Positions 34,642 through 44,946 of a stretch of 64,000 nt of DNA are shown here, one piece after another. The position numbers and the translations under genes are program-made. Numbering within the stretch: position 1 is the first letter of the stretch; each line of letters begins with the position of its first letter. Location of the stretch: contig JAPDRN010000021.1 in assembly GCA_030247855.1 (NCBI GenBank), positions 186,001 through 250,000 on the forward strand, given 5' to 3'. Under the pieces are notes generated by a model. It searched no databases, had not been told where the DNA came from, and saw only the letters and a program-made list of their open reading frames with translations. Source of the stretch: Knufia peltigerae (lineage: Eukaryota > Ascomycota > Eurotiomycetes > Chaetothyriales > Trichomeriaceae).

Positions 34642-36723
34642 ATGGTGCTGCTGGAGAAGCAATGGGTGAACGTACAAGAAAAGACGTTTACAAAATGGTA
34701 CTGACCGCTGATCCTGTTCCTGTCCCAAACCAAAAGTCCTAATGCTTTCAGGTTAAATAATAAAATCGTTTCCCGCGAAGTCGCCGTCAAGAGTCTGGTC
34801 ACCGATCTCTCCGATGGTATTATCCTTATTCATCTCCTCGAAGTCCTCAGCAATGAATCTCTCGGTCGTTATGCCTCCAACCCTCGTCTGCGGGTGCAGA
34901 AGTTTGAGAATGTCAACAAGTCGCTCGAGTTCATCAAGAGCCGGGGTATTCAGATGACAAATATCGGTGCAGAAGATGTCGTCGATGGAAACAGGAAGAT
35001 TATACTCGGTCTGATATGGACCCTTATTCTACGCTTCACCATCTCGGACATCAACGAGGAGGGCATGACGGCCAAGGAAGGCCTCCTGCTGTGGTGCCAA
35101 CGGAAGACTGCCTGTTACGAGGGAGTCGAGGTACGAGACTTTTCCTCCTCATGGAATGATGGCCTTGCATTCTGCGCTCTCTTGGATATTCACAGGCCCG
35201 ATCTAATCGACTTTGACACTTTGGATAAATCGGATCACAAGGGAAACATGAAATTAGCCTTCGATATTGCTAGCAAGGAGATTGGTATTCCAGACCTGCT
35301 CGACGTGGAAGACGTTGCAGATGTACCCAGGCCCGATGAGAGGTCGCTCATGACGTACATTGCATACTGGTTTCATGCGTTTAGTGCCATGGAGCGAGTA
35401 GAAAATGCCGGGCGTCGGGTGGAGAAATTCGTCAGCAACATGCAAGGTGCCTGGGAGATGGAAACTGCCTACGAAAAGAGAATGCGCGCTTTGCTCCACC
35501 ATATCAGACAGCAGCGGCAGTCGTGGCATACTTCGAGATTCGAAGGCACATACGCAGACGCCAAGTCGCAGGCCAATGAGTTGGCCAGTTTCAAACGAAA
35601 CCAGAAAAGGAAATGGGTGGCGGAGAAGTCAGACGTCGCAGCCTTGCTGGGGAATATCAAGACCAAGCTATCCACGTATCGCCTACGACCGTACGAACCA
35701 CCAGCTGATCTGCGGCTGGAGGTGCTGGACCACGAATGGGCGGCACTGGGCACGGACGAGCATGCACGAAGCAAATTGATCAATGAGACAATACGAGATA
35801 TCAAGAATGCTCTGAGACGGAGCTTTGCCGATAAGGCCAATGACTTTGCTCTCACGCTGAACACCTTGTCGTTGGCGGTCTCTGGCCTGGAAGGCGACGT
35901 CGAGGATCAATTGCAACACGCCAAGCGACTGTCGGCCAACCTCGCGCCTCTCGAGCAGTACCTGGAAGGAATAGCTATCCTGGACGAGAAGTGCCAAGAG
36001 GCAAACATTGACGAAAACGACTATACAACCTACACATACGACGAACTCATGTACGAGCTGAGCCTGGTCAAGACGAGCGTACAGAAAAAGTTGACGTTTT
36101 TGGAGAACCAGATGGTGGCTAGAAACATGACCAACCTGACTCCGATCCAGCTTGAAGAGTTCGAATCCGTCTTTCGGCACTTTGACCGCGAAGGCAACAA
36201 CACGTTGTCCGAACTGGAATTCAGCGCTGCCCTGGCCAGTCTGGGCCTGGTGTACGACGAGGAAGAAATGCACGACAAGTACCTCGAGGTTTGCCACACG
36301 GGCATCGACCCGTCAATGTCTCCCGTGTCCCGACGCCAAAGGGAGGCGAGGGGAGTCGGGTTTGAGCAGTTCATCCGGTTCATGGTGTCCGTGACGGAGG
36401 ATCAGAACAGCGCCGAGCAAGTCTTCCAGTCGTTCCGCGAGGTGGCAGACGGCAAGCCTTACGTGACGGAGATGGACCTTCGACACTCACTCATCCCTGA
36501 TGAACTGATCGAGGACCTCCTCCACAGCATGCCGGAACACAGGGGCCCGGATTTGGAAGTGGACCGCGACGTTCCCAAGTACGATTACATTTCGTTCATG
36601 CAGGGCATGATGGACGGACAAAACAGTCAAGCACAACCTCACCAAAATCAAAATCAAACCCAGCGCGACAGCAGCCGGAGCCCGACCAACGGCGTGGCAA
36701 CTCCTACTACGCCTCGACGATGA
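34642..36723 (+). CDS. ain1: alpha-actinin
   Basis: Actin cross-linking protein of the contractile ring and hyphal tip, 675 residues. Exon 1 (34642-34697, starting MVLLEKQWVNVQEKTFTKW) joins across the intron at 34698-34751. Two calponin-homology domains fill residues 1-240 (signatures LVTDLSDGIILIHLLEVLS and WNDGLAFCALLDIHRPDLID). Two spectrin-like helical repeats follow, as in other fungi (animals have four). The C-terminus has EF-hands; the first loop DREGNNTLSELE near residue 465 keeps calcium-type residues, and the second is weak. The protein ends in a Gln/Asn/Pro-rich tail. The gene looks intact and single-copy in type. Confidence 0.96.
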
Positions 36724-37443
36724 AGACGCACTCTCTGGGGGGTTTCCTGCCACTAATACTGACCATGCTTCACTCTCGTCCTCCTCATCCTCGATATTCT
36801 CCTATCCATATCCGTACCCTCCCCCCCCTCTCTCTCTTGAAAGTTTTTTTTTGGATATTCCATTGGGGCCCGTGGTGGGGTTCTACAAATTCAAGCGTAG
36901 CGTTATATTACTGATTCGTTTGTTTGGAATTTAAGAGTCTTTGGAGAGCAGGCGAAAGTTTGTCGGTTTGGAATTTTTTGTTTGGGCATGACACGACCGA
37001 GGAACCGACACCAACAAAGTATGAGATAGCAGCGATGGAAAATCACAAACACGCAAGACGTACTCTGTACTCGGGTACAGAGTACAAAGTACAAAGTACA
37101 TAATAATACCCATTTCTTCCCCTAACGACACGACATGATGGCTGGACTTGATGGTGTGACTTGTTAAACATGACCAGGTCGTTATCAACATGTCATTGAA
37201 TGTAATTTTCAATTGATCGGACGTGCTTTTGCTGTATACAATGGCAGAACATCAATGATCTCTTATACGCTGTTGATGATTTCTTTTCGTCTCAGATGAT
37301 TTTTACTGTATCCGTACATCATTATACATTTCAAATATTCATGTATGCCAAGTCATTGCACCATGGCACCGACGTTTGCCGTTCTTGTTCGGCTGTGTAC
37401 AAAGACTGTGGCTGTTCTAAAACGATTTTACCGGATCTCGTTT
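36724..37443. other. 3' intergenic region between convergent genes, with hairpin
   Basis: No gene is seen. It contains the 3' ends of alpha-actinin (+) and the CYC2-like gene (-) and a perfect 10-bp inverted repeat at 37061-37084. Confidence 0.6.
37061..37084. repeat. hairpin-forming inverted repeat
   Basis: TACTCTGTAC, a 4-nt spacer TCGG, then GTACAGAGTA: perfect 10-bp arms. Two more AAAGTAC units follow. It lies midway between two convergent genes and may mark transcript ends; that role is inference. Confidence 0.7.
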
Positions 37444-38733
37444 TCAAATCTTCCAAACAGTAACATCGTGCGGGTTCTTCGCAATGGCATGTGCGATGAT
37501 CCTGCTCACCGGACCTTGCTCTTCCCTCCCGTTTCTCCACTCCTTGGGCCCAGCGAGGTACGAGATGAATCCAGGCGGCCCAGAAATCAAAATCTGTCTC
37601 TCCCTCTGTCTCGGTCCGTGGCCTGACGCTGCCGAGGCGGTCGAACCTTTACTAAACTCCTTGTCGTCGAATCGCGAAAGGGCCCTGAAGACGGCGTCCT
37701 CGTCGATCCAAGTATCCTCGGCGTTGACGAAATACTCCACGGTCACTTGACCAGGGTACTTTCGTTTGAGAGCGTCCAACTCCTCGACGATGGCAACCCT
37801 TTTGTCCGTCCCCGAAGATTGGGTCGGCGACGACGTGGCCCTCGGCTTTGGCCGCGAAGAGAAGAAACCCGACCATGTCGGTTTGGGCGGCATCACGGCC
37901 TCTGAAGCCGGTGGCGGGTCGCTCACTCCGCCCACACAGTCTTCGCGCATCCTGCTCGCCCAGAGAATATGTAGGCTCTTGGTGGTAGAACCCCGACCAA
38001 CACTGTCACTGTTACTGTCACTGGCGGTACTGTCCTTGTGTCCCTCAAACAGTGCATGCGCAACCTGGAGAGCCGGAGCGATACCGGTACCTCCCGCAAA
38101 AAAGACAATTTGTCGCACGTCCGGAGTCAACTCGTATTCCAGATTCGGTCCACGCATCTCAATCTCGGCCCCGACGGGGAGTTTGTGTAGGTAACTCGAC
38201 ACCTCGCCGTGGGGATCCTTGCGGATGAGGAAGCGTAATTCGTCCTTTTTCTCCTCTTTCCCCCCCTCTGAACCTGGACCGGTCGCGGCTACATCGACGG
38301 GCGGGAGAGGAGTGTAGGCCCTGACGATCTGAAGTTGAGGCTGTTTGAAGTCGACGTTCCAGATGCCCTTCCGCCACGCATCCTTGTACAGTCCGAAACT
38401 CGAATAGGGTTGTTTGGGTTCGAGGTGGAATATGCTGGCCGTCGACGAAACGGGTTCCTTGGAAACCAACGTGTACGCAACGAAAGAGTCACGCCTGGAC
38501 TTGTTGTAATTGTAAATCTGCCACCCGGCAACTACACCCAGGGCCGTCCATGCTGCCACAAAGACGCTTCGTTTCGAGAGGCGAGATTTCGGCGGTCGAC
38601 TTTGCGGGTCCGGAGACTGAGTTCCTTCTGGTGTCGTGGACTTGAAGCGTGTGACGATCCTCAGGGCAGGTGGCTGAGCAGTGATAGCATGGTTCAAATT
38701 GCTCGGTGCCCTCGTTGAGCACCTTGCAAACAT
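37444..38733 (-). CDS. CYC2: CYC2-like mitochondrial FAD oxidoreductase
   Basis: Mitochondrial inner-membrane flavoprotein that supports cytochrome c heme attachment by keeping heme or apocytochrome reduced. The 429-residue, single-exon product begins with an Arg/Ser-rich presequence (MFARCSTRAPSNLNHAI) and a membrane helix near residues 57-75 (VFVAAWTALGVVAGWQIYNY). The FAD-binding RAYTPLP motif and the NAD-type FFAGGTGIAPALQVAHAL and LISGPPGFISYL motifs place it in the cytochrome-b5-reductase/ferredoxin-reductase fold. A Ser/Asp-rich insert separates the last two. NADH-cytochrome b5 reductase is the main alternative. Confidence 0.88.
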   Translation of the reverse strand: MFARCSTRAPSNLNHAITAQPPALRIVTRFKSTTPEGTQSPDPQSRPPKSRLSKRSVFVAAWTALGVVAGWQIYNYNKSRRDSFVAYTLVSKEPVSSTASIFHLEPKQPYSSFGLYKDAWRKGIWNVDFKQPQLQIVRAYTPLPPVDVAATGPGSEGGKEEKKDELRFLIRKDPHGEVSSYLHKLPVGAEIEMRGPNLEYELTPDVRQIVFFAGGTGIAPALQVAHALFEGHKDSTASDSNSDSVGRGSTTKSLHILWASRMREDCVGGVSDPPPASEAVMPPKPTWSGFFSSRPKPRATSSPTQSSGTDKRVAIVEELDALKRKYPGQVTVEYFVNAEDTWIDEDAVFRALSRFDDKEFSKGSTASAASGHGPRQRERQILISGPPGFISYLAGPKEWRNGREEQGPVSRIIAHAIAKNPHDVTVWKI

Positions 38734-39174
38734 CGAACGCTCGCTGCAGATCGTCTACTGTAGTTACAGAGTACAGAATACCCAAGTGTGGTCGAAGTTG
38801 GCAAAACGAAATTCCCCCATGTTGTTTTGGCGCAGGGACAATTTCAAGCGCTGCTCTTAAGATATTTGACTTGCTGCTTTTAATTGTTCATAGAAGCCCA
38901 AGGCTGTACACATGCCCCTTTTTCTAAACGTCCCTCCCCACGGAGCACACAGTGTTCAATTGTAATCTTCTCATGAACGACTGATTCACTGGCCAAAGGT
39001 ATACACAAATGTCCAAAGAAGTGAGAGAAGAGATCAATTCATTTTGTGTCTGGTTTCCATGACCACATTTGCTGTGCTTCCTGCGCAACCTTGCCCACAC
39101 CTAGGCTGAATATTCAAGGCCTAATGATTGATTGCATTTGGCGAGCATCAACAATGGATTGGATTTACAGGCAT
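38734..39174. other. intergenic, no gene seen
   Basis: Upstream region of the CYC2-like gene and 3' region of the protease-like gene. Nothing else is recognised. Confidence 0.5.
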
Positions 39175-40240
39175 TCATAGTTTGATCCTCTTGCTTTGCC
39201 CATCCGTTCCAGACTCTGGTGGAACCTGTACTCCCCTATTGCCGAGTCGCTTCTCATCATCAGTTTCATCAACAGCCGGACCCATTGTCTTTTGGCATTT
39301 CCACGACCAGTACTTGGATTGGGCATACCAAACGTAACTGTCGGCATTTTGGATCGTCTCAGCGGCCTTTTTCTGTCTAAGTTGCATGGTATTGTAGGGA
39401 CCACTGTGGCAGGCAGGGATTAGCTTCAGCAAAAAGGTGTATCTCGAGGCAAACTCACTATCCATCCGGAGGATCTGGCCCACCAAAATCGGCAATTTGT
39501 GGAAAGCCGTCATCGTTTTCATCAATGATATCGTCGTAATTTGGAACGTCCTCGAGCAGATAAGTCCAATGCATCATTTCGTGCAACATGATCCCTCCCG
39601 GGCTCGTCATCCAGTCGGTGTCATGATCCCCCAATCCATCGCAGGTGAATCCCAGTAGAGGGTTTCCTTGCGCGTCTTTCTTGTCAGAGGGTGGATTTTC
39701 AATCTGATCCAGAGTAGGGAACAGGAATGTATCATCACAAAGCGAAATCAGCGCAACCGGACCGAGAGCGGCTGGGTCAATGTATGAATACGCAAAGGCT
39801 GTTCCTCCATCGAATGTTTTACCGCAGGCCTGCTTGCTCAGCGGCACAGACGGATTGTTGCCCAACGCTATTTCCAACTTGTCAAACTTGGGTTGCAACT
39901 CGTAAACCGAAGCATCGGAGAGAATGTTGATGATGTTGTTGGCGTCTATGTTGGGGCCCAAGGGGATGTTGGCAATGGTGCGAAAGACATCCTTGACAAA
40001 GACTGCATCAATTGCTCGAAAGTAACGAGTATAGGCCGGCTCACAGGCGTCGAATAGGGAGGCAGTCACTCTTGCCAGGGTGATAGCGTCTTTAAAGGCT
40101 TGTTCGAGTTGTTCTTGTGGCTCCTGCACAGAAGTCCCTTCCGCAATGAAAAGCTGTGGAAGTGCTGCGAGGGAAGAATGAAAGGTCGCCAGGAGAAGTG
40201 AAGTGACGAGTGTCAAGAAACGAGTGTCAAAGAAGTTCAT
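39175..40240 (-). CDS. secreted HExxH metalloprotease-like protein (M35-like)
   Basis: Predicted secreted zinc peptidase-like protein of 336 residues. It starts with a clear signal peptide (LTLVTSLLLATFHSSLAALP). The zinc motif HEMMH lies in SPGGIMLHEMMHWTYL. A later Asp followed by Tyr-Gly (DPPDGYGPYNT), created by splicing across the intron at 39404-39458, resembles the third-ligand GTxxDxxYG motif of aspzincins. Several Cys residues could form disulfides. The C-terminal 40 residues are polar and variable. Whether it is an active protease or a related non-peptidase cannot be settled here. Confidence 0.8.
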
Positions 40241-40452
40241 CTTTCCTGCCTGAGCGCTCTTTGAGGTTCAGAATTTGGCCTGTCGTGCGATGGAGGCATG
40301 AGACGCAGCATCTATTGTGATCGAGCGACTTCAATGTTGTCAACATCTTCACTCAGACTTCACTCACTGCCTGCAACAAAGCATTGATTGTGTTACCACT
40401 CAACAACTATAGTATTGCTACGGATATCAACACAACTTCCCAGTTATCGTAA

Positions 40453-41952
40453 CTATTTGCCCTTCATAGCCAACCACTTCTCTAGAAGCAACCCATACAC
40501 TTCACTTCTGGTTGGGAAGCTTGGGACAGCATGAATCAGTCGATCCAGGGGTATTTCGCCAACTAGGGCGACGGTACTGGGATGAAGGAGGTCGCCTGCT
40601 TCTCTCCCAACGAAGGTTGCGCCTACCAGCACATTCTTCTCTGCGTTGACGACCCATTGGGCCCATCCTTCATAGTTGAATTCGCCAAATACCCAAGCAC
40701 CAGGAAAATTGAAACCGACGGCCACTTCTTTCGCATCAATACCTCTTTTGCGTGCCTCGGCCAACGTGAGACCAACACTTGCCAGATGCGGGTCGGTGAC
40801 CACTACTTGGGAGACAGCCAGGTTGTCTGCTGTGGCATTGAAACTGCTCCACGGTTTCGTATCGGACACATTCTCACCTCGCGCACGAGCAACAATCGCG
40901 TTCGCCGCAACTCGTCCTTGATACTCGCCCATGTGTGTCGTTGACGATCGCATATTTGTATCGCCAACAGCATAAAGCCACATTCCTTCCAAGGGCTTGA
41001 CAAGCATTGTTGGATCAACTTCCAAAGACGGTGTCAGTCCAACATTTTCCAGCCCAATGCCTCTCGTCCGAGGCTTCCTGCCTGCAGCCAACAACACATC
41101 TGAACCAGTCACAATCTTCCCTGTTGTCAGCTTGACCGATGTGTATCCATCATCCTCTTTCCATACTTCGACTACCTTGGCAGACAAATGGAAATCAACT
41201 CCTTGTGCGGTCAATGCCTCTCTGACAAGCTTTCCAGCCTGTGGCTCGAATTTCGGTAGTATTTCAGAGTTTGGACAAATCAGTGTGACTTTGCTTCCAA
41301 AAGTCGAAAACGCAGTGGCCATTTCTGAACCAACCACACCACCGCCAACGATGATCAAATGCCCAGGTACACTCTTCGCCGACGTAGCCTCCCTTGGAGT
41401 CCAGTAATCAATTGTTTCAATTCCTTTGATGTCAGGAATAATAGGTTCGGAACCAGTTGATAGCACAACAGCGTGGGTCGCCGTCAAGGTCTTCTGTTGG
41501 CCATTTCCATTCCGTACGAGGACCTTCTTGTCGCCAACCAGAGACCCTCTTCCTCTCACAACCGTGCATTTTTGGCCCAATGACAGATTGACAACCCATT
41601 GATCGTCATAGTTGTGCACGATCTTGTCCCGTCTGGCGAAGACGCCTTCGACGTCGACGAGTCGATTGGTGGCGATCAACTCCTTGGCGCCACCCAGCAT
41701 TCTAGCAGCTGCGAGAGCCTCTCCAGGTCTCAAGATGGCTTTGGATGGCATGCACGCCCAGAAAGGACAGTCACCACCCCAGAGTTCATCCTCGATAATG
41801 ACGGTGGTGAGACCCGAGGCAGCTGTTTTTGAGGCAACTTGACGTCCGCATGGCCCGCTCCCAATCACGATGATGTCGAACGTCGTTGTCTCAAGTGTGT
41901 CAGGAAGGTAATTCGCTGGATGAAGATTAACGGTACGTGATGCAGACGCCAT
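40453..41952 (-). CDS. class I pyridine nucleotide-disulfide oxidoreductase (mercuric-reductase-like)
   Basis: FAD- and NAD(P)H-dependent flavoprotein of 499 residues in one exon. The FAD Rossmann motif is IIVIGSGPCGRQVA; the redox pair is in GGDCPFWACMPSK (C-x4-C); the NAD motif is LIIVGGGVVGSEMA; the second FAD motif is YAVGDTN. The C-terminal dimerisation domain is present. In dihydrolipoamide dehydrogenase a His-Pro-Thr motif supplies the acid-base His, while here the matching place reads SFPTRSE, with Phe. No lipoyl-complex targeting peptide is seen. The substrate is unknown; mercuric reductase-like is a family label and not evidence for mercury use. Confidence 0.9.
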   Translation of the reverse strand: MASASRTVNLHPANYLPDTLETTTFDIIVIGSGPCGRQVASKTAASGLTTVIIEDELWGGDCPFWACMPSKAILRPGEALAAARMLGGAKELIATNRLVDVEGVFARRDKIVHNYDDQWVVNLSLGQKCTVVRGRGSLVGDKKVLVRNGNGQQKTLTATHAVVLSTGSEPIIPDIKGIETIDYWTPREATSAKSVPGHLIIVGGGVVGSEMATAFSTFGSKVTLICPNSEILPKFEPQAGKLVREALTAQGVDFHLSAKVVEVWKEDDGYTSVKLTTGKIVTGSDVLLAAGRKPRTRGIGLENVGLTPSLEVDPTMLVKPLEGMWLYAVGDTNMRSSTTHMGEYQGRVAANAIVARARGENVSDTKPWSSFNATADNLAVSQVVVTDPHLASVGLTLAEARKRGIDAKEVAVGFNFPGAWVFGEFNYEGWAQWVVNAEKNVLVGATFVGREAGDLLHPSTVALVGEIPLDRLIHAVPSFPTRSEVYGLLLEKWLAMKGK

Positions 41953-43099
41953 AGTTTCAATCGCTCGGGGATGGGTGTGTTACAACGTTTGTGATGGAAT
42001 GAGTGCTGATCTAGGAAACCCAGACGGGGGGACACGAATTCAAATACTTCTTACCGGCAATTATTGGTTCTCAGATATAATCCAGCAATAGACACATGGA
42101 AGCTGACTGTACAACAGACATGGAGGGCTTCTGGCCATGCGGGAGGCTCATCGCAAGTCCCATGCTAGGCTCGATTTGTCTCCTCGAAGCGTGGTAACAT
42201 TAGGACATTGGGTGTTGGGAGGCTATGTGAGCAGGGTACCCCCCTGACCATTGACAGATATCGAATGTTTCGGTTACCGTACGCGGACTAAAGCTCTTTG
42301 CCAGGTCTCAAGCATGATGGACTTCGGAAAATCTTTGTCATCATGCACTAGTAGAAGCAGGTCATGCACCGAGATCAGCACCATCCTTTTGGGGTTGTCT
42401 CTGACTGGACGACCAATATCAGAAAACTTTGTTTTGATGACTATTGGTTTCATGGAGGGAGTGCAAGTCTGTAAACGACGACACGATTACTAGGGACCTT
42501 GGCTGGTCTGCCTCTGAATCAATCCTTTGGCACGAAAGGTCCTGAAGCTCGGATGACGTCTCGCACATTTTCTCAATGACATACTGGTTTCCATGATGCT
42601 GCGGTTGACCTGAGAATGCCGAGATACTTACGCGAATTCGATGCACTCCGTCCCGGACTGGGACAAAATGATTCCCGAGTTGGTGGTCAGCGGGATTTGA
42701 TGCGCGAGAAACTAGTGAGAACAAACACCTTTGCAGTAGAGGCTTATATGTTCCGCACGACAATGATGTAGGGCGAAGTATATTTGTTTTCAATGAACCT
42801 TTTCAGGGGCTAGTAAAGCCTTAGTATCATTTTTTCTTGCCGAGGTCACAATCACCTTGTCCATTCAAGTCGCAATGATAAGATCGATCTTTACAAGGTC
42901 GTAATACCGTTCCTTGTACATACGAACGTTCTTGGGCTTGTACATACGGATTTTGCTTGTACATATCACTATTCCTTGTACCTCATCACGGGACACCTCA
43001 GATCGACAGGATTCACTGGCCTGGTTGTTCTGGGTTTTTGCCAGGGCTTCTCAGACACCTTCATCTTCGAAGTGGGCATCATCGCTCCCTCTTTTCATT
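41953..43099. promoter_or_regulatory. intergenic upstream of flavoprotein (-) and N-terminal methyltransferase (+)
   Basis: No gene is supported in 1.1 kb. The 3' part carries four spaced CTTGTAC repeats (42913-42984) within a frame that is open into the methyltransferase but lacks an ATG. Confidence 0.5.
42915..42984 (+). promoter_or_regulatory. three TGTACATA sites plus one degenerate copy upstream of the methyltransferase
   Basis: TGTACATA occurs exactly at 42915-42922, 42939-42946 and 42958-42965, and a variant TGTACCTC at 42977-42984. Spacings are 24, 19 and 19 bp. As RNA each perfect copy matches the Pumilio/PUF consensus UGUANAUA; as DNA each contains the palindrome TGTACA. The methyltransferase ATG follows at 43100. 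Confidence 0.6.
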
Positions 43100-43945
43100 A
43101 TGGAAATAGATACCAATCCGGACGACTCGAAGATCTCGACCGCAGACCAACTGGCCTACTGGAACCAGATCTCGGCCGACGAGGACGGCATGCTCGGTGG
43201 GTACCCACAAGTATCGAGGATCGACATTCAATTCTCGAGGACGTTTCTGGGCAAACTACGAAGACTGTACCCTCCCGCGACAAAGACGACGACGACGACT
43301 ACAACATACCCGTTCACGAGATGTCTCGAGACAGGAGCCGGCATAGGTCGCGTGACACTCAACCTTTTGTCCACGATCTGCGAACGGATCGACATCATCG
43401 AACCAATCGAGAAGTTCACAAATGTCCTCACAGTATCCGACTCGCCGCTCGTCAAGTCGGGTCAGTTGCGACGAGTGTACAATGTGCCCTTGCAAGACTG
43501 GACCGTCGAGACCAGCCCTTCGTGGCAAGCGTCGAATGATACATCACCACCACCACCAACAACAACAACAACCGCAACCGACGACACAACAATCACCCCC
43601 ACTCCCACCAAAAACAAAGCCGACCGACCACATAAATATGACCTGATATGGAATCAATGGTGCCTCAGTCACCTTTCCTTTGATGCGTTAGTGAGGTACT
43701 TTGCCAGTTTGATCCCCCTCCTCGCCGCCGATGGCTGGATCATCGCCAAAGAGAACCTGTCGACGAACGCCTTCGGGACGGACACCTATTACGAAGAGGA
43801 CAGCACGGTCACGCGGAGTGATCAGAATTGGCGTGCGGCTTTTGAAAAGGCCGGCTTGAAGATTGTAAAAACTCAATTGCAGACGGGATTCCCAAAAGAT
43901 TTGGGTCTGTTGCCGGTGAGGATTTATGCCATGAGGCCGAAGTAG
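43100..43945 (+). CDS. TAE1: protein N-terminal methyltransferase (Tae1/NTMT1 family)
   Basis: Methylates the alpha-amino group of proteins beginning (after Met removal) with X-Pro-Lys, such as ribosomal proteins. The 281-residue, single-exon product has the family opening ADEDGMLGGYPQVSRIDIQFS. The SAM motif is GAGIGRVTLNLL, followed by DIIEPIEKF, and the substrate-contact region is YDLIWNQWCLSHL. The C-terminus LLPVRIYAMRP also fits. An insert of about 40 residues rich in Pro and Thr (near residues 150-185) is unusual and probably a disordered loop. Confidence 0.93.
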   Translation: MEIDTNPDDSKISTADQLAYWNQISADEDGMLGGYPQVSRIDIQFSRTFLGKLRRLYPPATKTTTTTTTYPFTRCLETGAGIGRVTLNLLSTICERIDIIEPIEKFTNVLTVSDSPLVKSGQLRRVYNVPLQDWTVETSPSWQASNDTSPPPPTTTTTATDDTTITPTPTKNKADRPHKYDLIWNQWCLSHLSFDALVRYFASLIPLLAADGWIIAKENLSTNAFGTDTYYEEDSTVTRSDQNWRAAFEKAGLKIVKTQLQTGFPKDLGLLPVRIYAMRPK

Positions 43946-44946
43946 CGTGTCGCATTTGCCATTCTCCTTTTTCTTGGTATGTGTCTGTGTGAGCCCTTCA
44001 CGCCGTATACGATGCTTCGGTACGCATTCGAGTCAAGCCACACCAAAAACAGTCGATCGGTCCATGGCTATTCCTACCGCCTTTGATGCTGTCTTCGATC
44101 GGAGATGGGAGGACATTCAAGCCTGGTGTACATATCGGCCTCTTTCATGCATCAACCTTGTGTGTTAGAGACCGACCGATCCGGTTTCGAGATGGCTACC
44201 AACGCAAAGCTTTCTTAGTCCCGTTCGGTTCGAGGCAGGATGGCACACTAAATATCCGTGCCAGTGGCCTCGGTACCTGACCTCACAGAAGACGACGACC
44301 GATTGCTCCCGACGGTGATTATGAGCTGACAAAGCACCTTTGGTATGGCTACATATGAATATTAGTTCATGAAGGAGCGACTTCAGCAGGACATAACTCG
44401 GAAACAGCGCTGGAAAAAAATGACAAACACATGACAACTGCAGCACTTTAAGCTGGCTCATTACTTGTTATCTCATTATTCAATCACCTGCAGTGCGTGT
44501 AACATGTGACAATGGCTTCCCAATAGTCACACAACAGTAGAAATGTCTTCGATCGCCATCCTGCCGGGCCTCTTTTTCATTGGGCTTCGGGTAGATAGCG
44601 GCTGGTGTCTCGTAAAGTGTCCTGCATGGTTTTCTCTTGTTCGAAACGGTATGGTCAGTTGAGGTCGAACATCAAGCGATCAAAGTACATCCGTTGAAAG
44701 TCGCGTGTTTGTGATCCATCATTGGAGAGCATACAAGTGCAGGTCCCGAGAGTCGAAATACCATAGACGCAGACTCGTGCCTGGTTTATGAGCCCTCTGC
44801 ACTCGTAGTATCGGAGAACTACCTCCTTGGACTACCGATCGCCACCGCCACTCCTTTGACGAGCTGGCAAACACTAGGTTCCACTTCCCAATACGGCAGG
44901 CCAGGTCTTCCCTTTCAGTGAAATTGCGACACCTGGGCGCGGTGTA
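43946..44946. other. intergenic between convergent genes, no gene seen
   Basis: One kilobase without a recognisable gene; only short frames lacking domains. It holds the 3' ends of the methyltransferase (+) and of the regulator-like gene (-). Confidence 0.5.

Noticed and set aside
35683..36297. 204-codon minus-strand frame inside alpha-actinin
   Set aside because: Antisense to a conserved spectrin/EF-hand region; no recognisable protein features.
42914..43099. N-terminal extension of the methyltransferase (62 codons, in frame)
   Set aside because: The extension has no ATG, and family members begin close to the chosen ATG; the bases are better read as leader with repeated TGTACATA.
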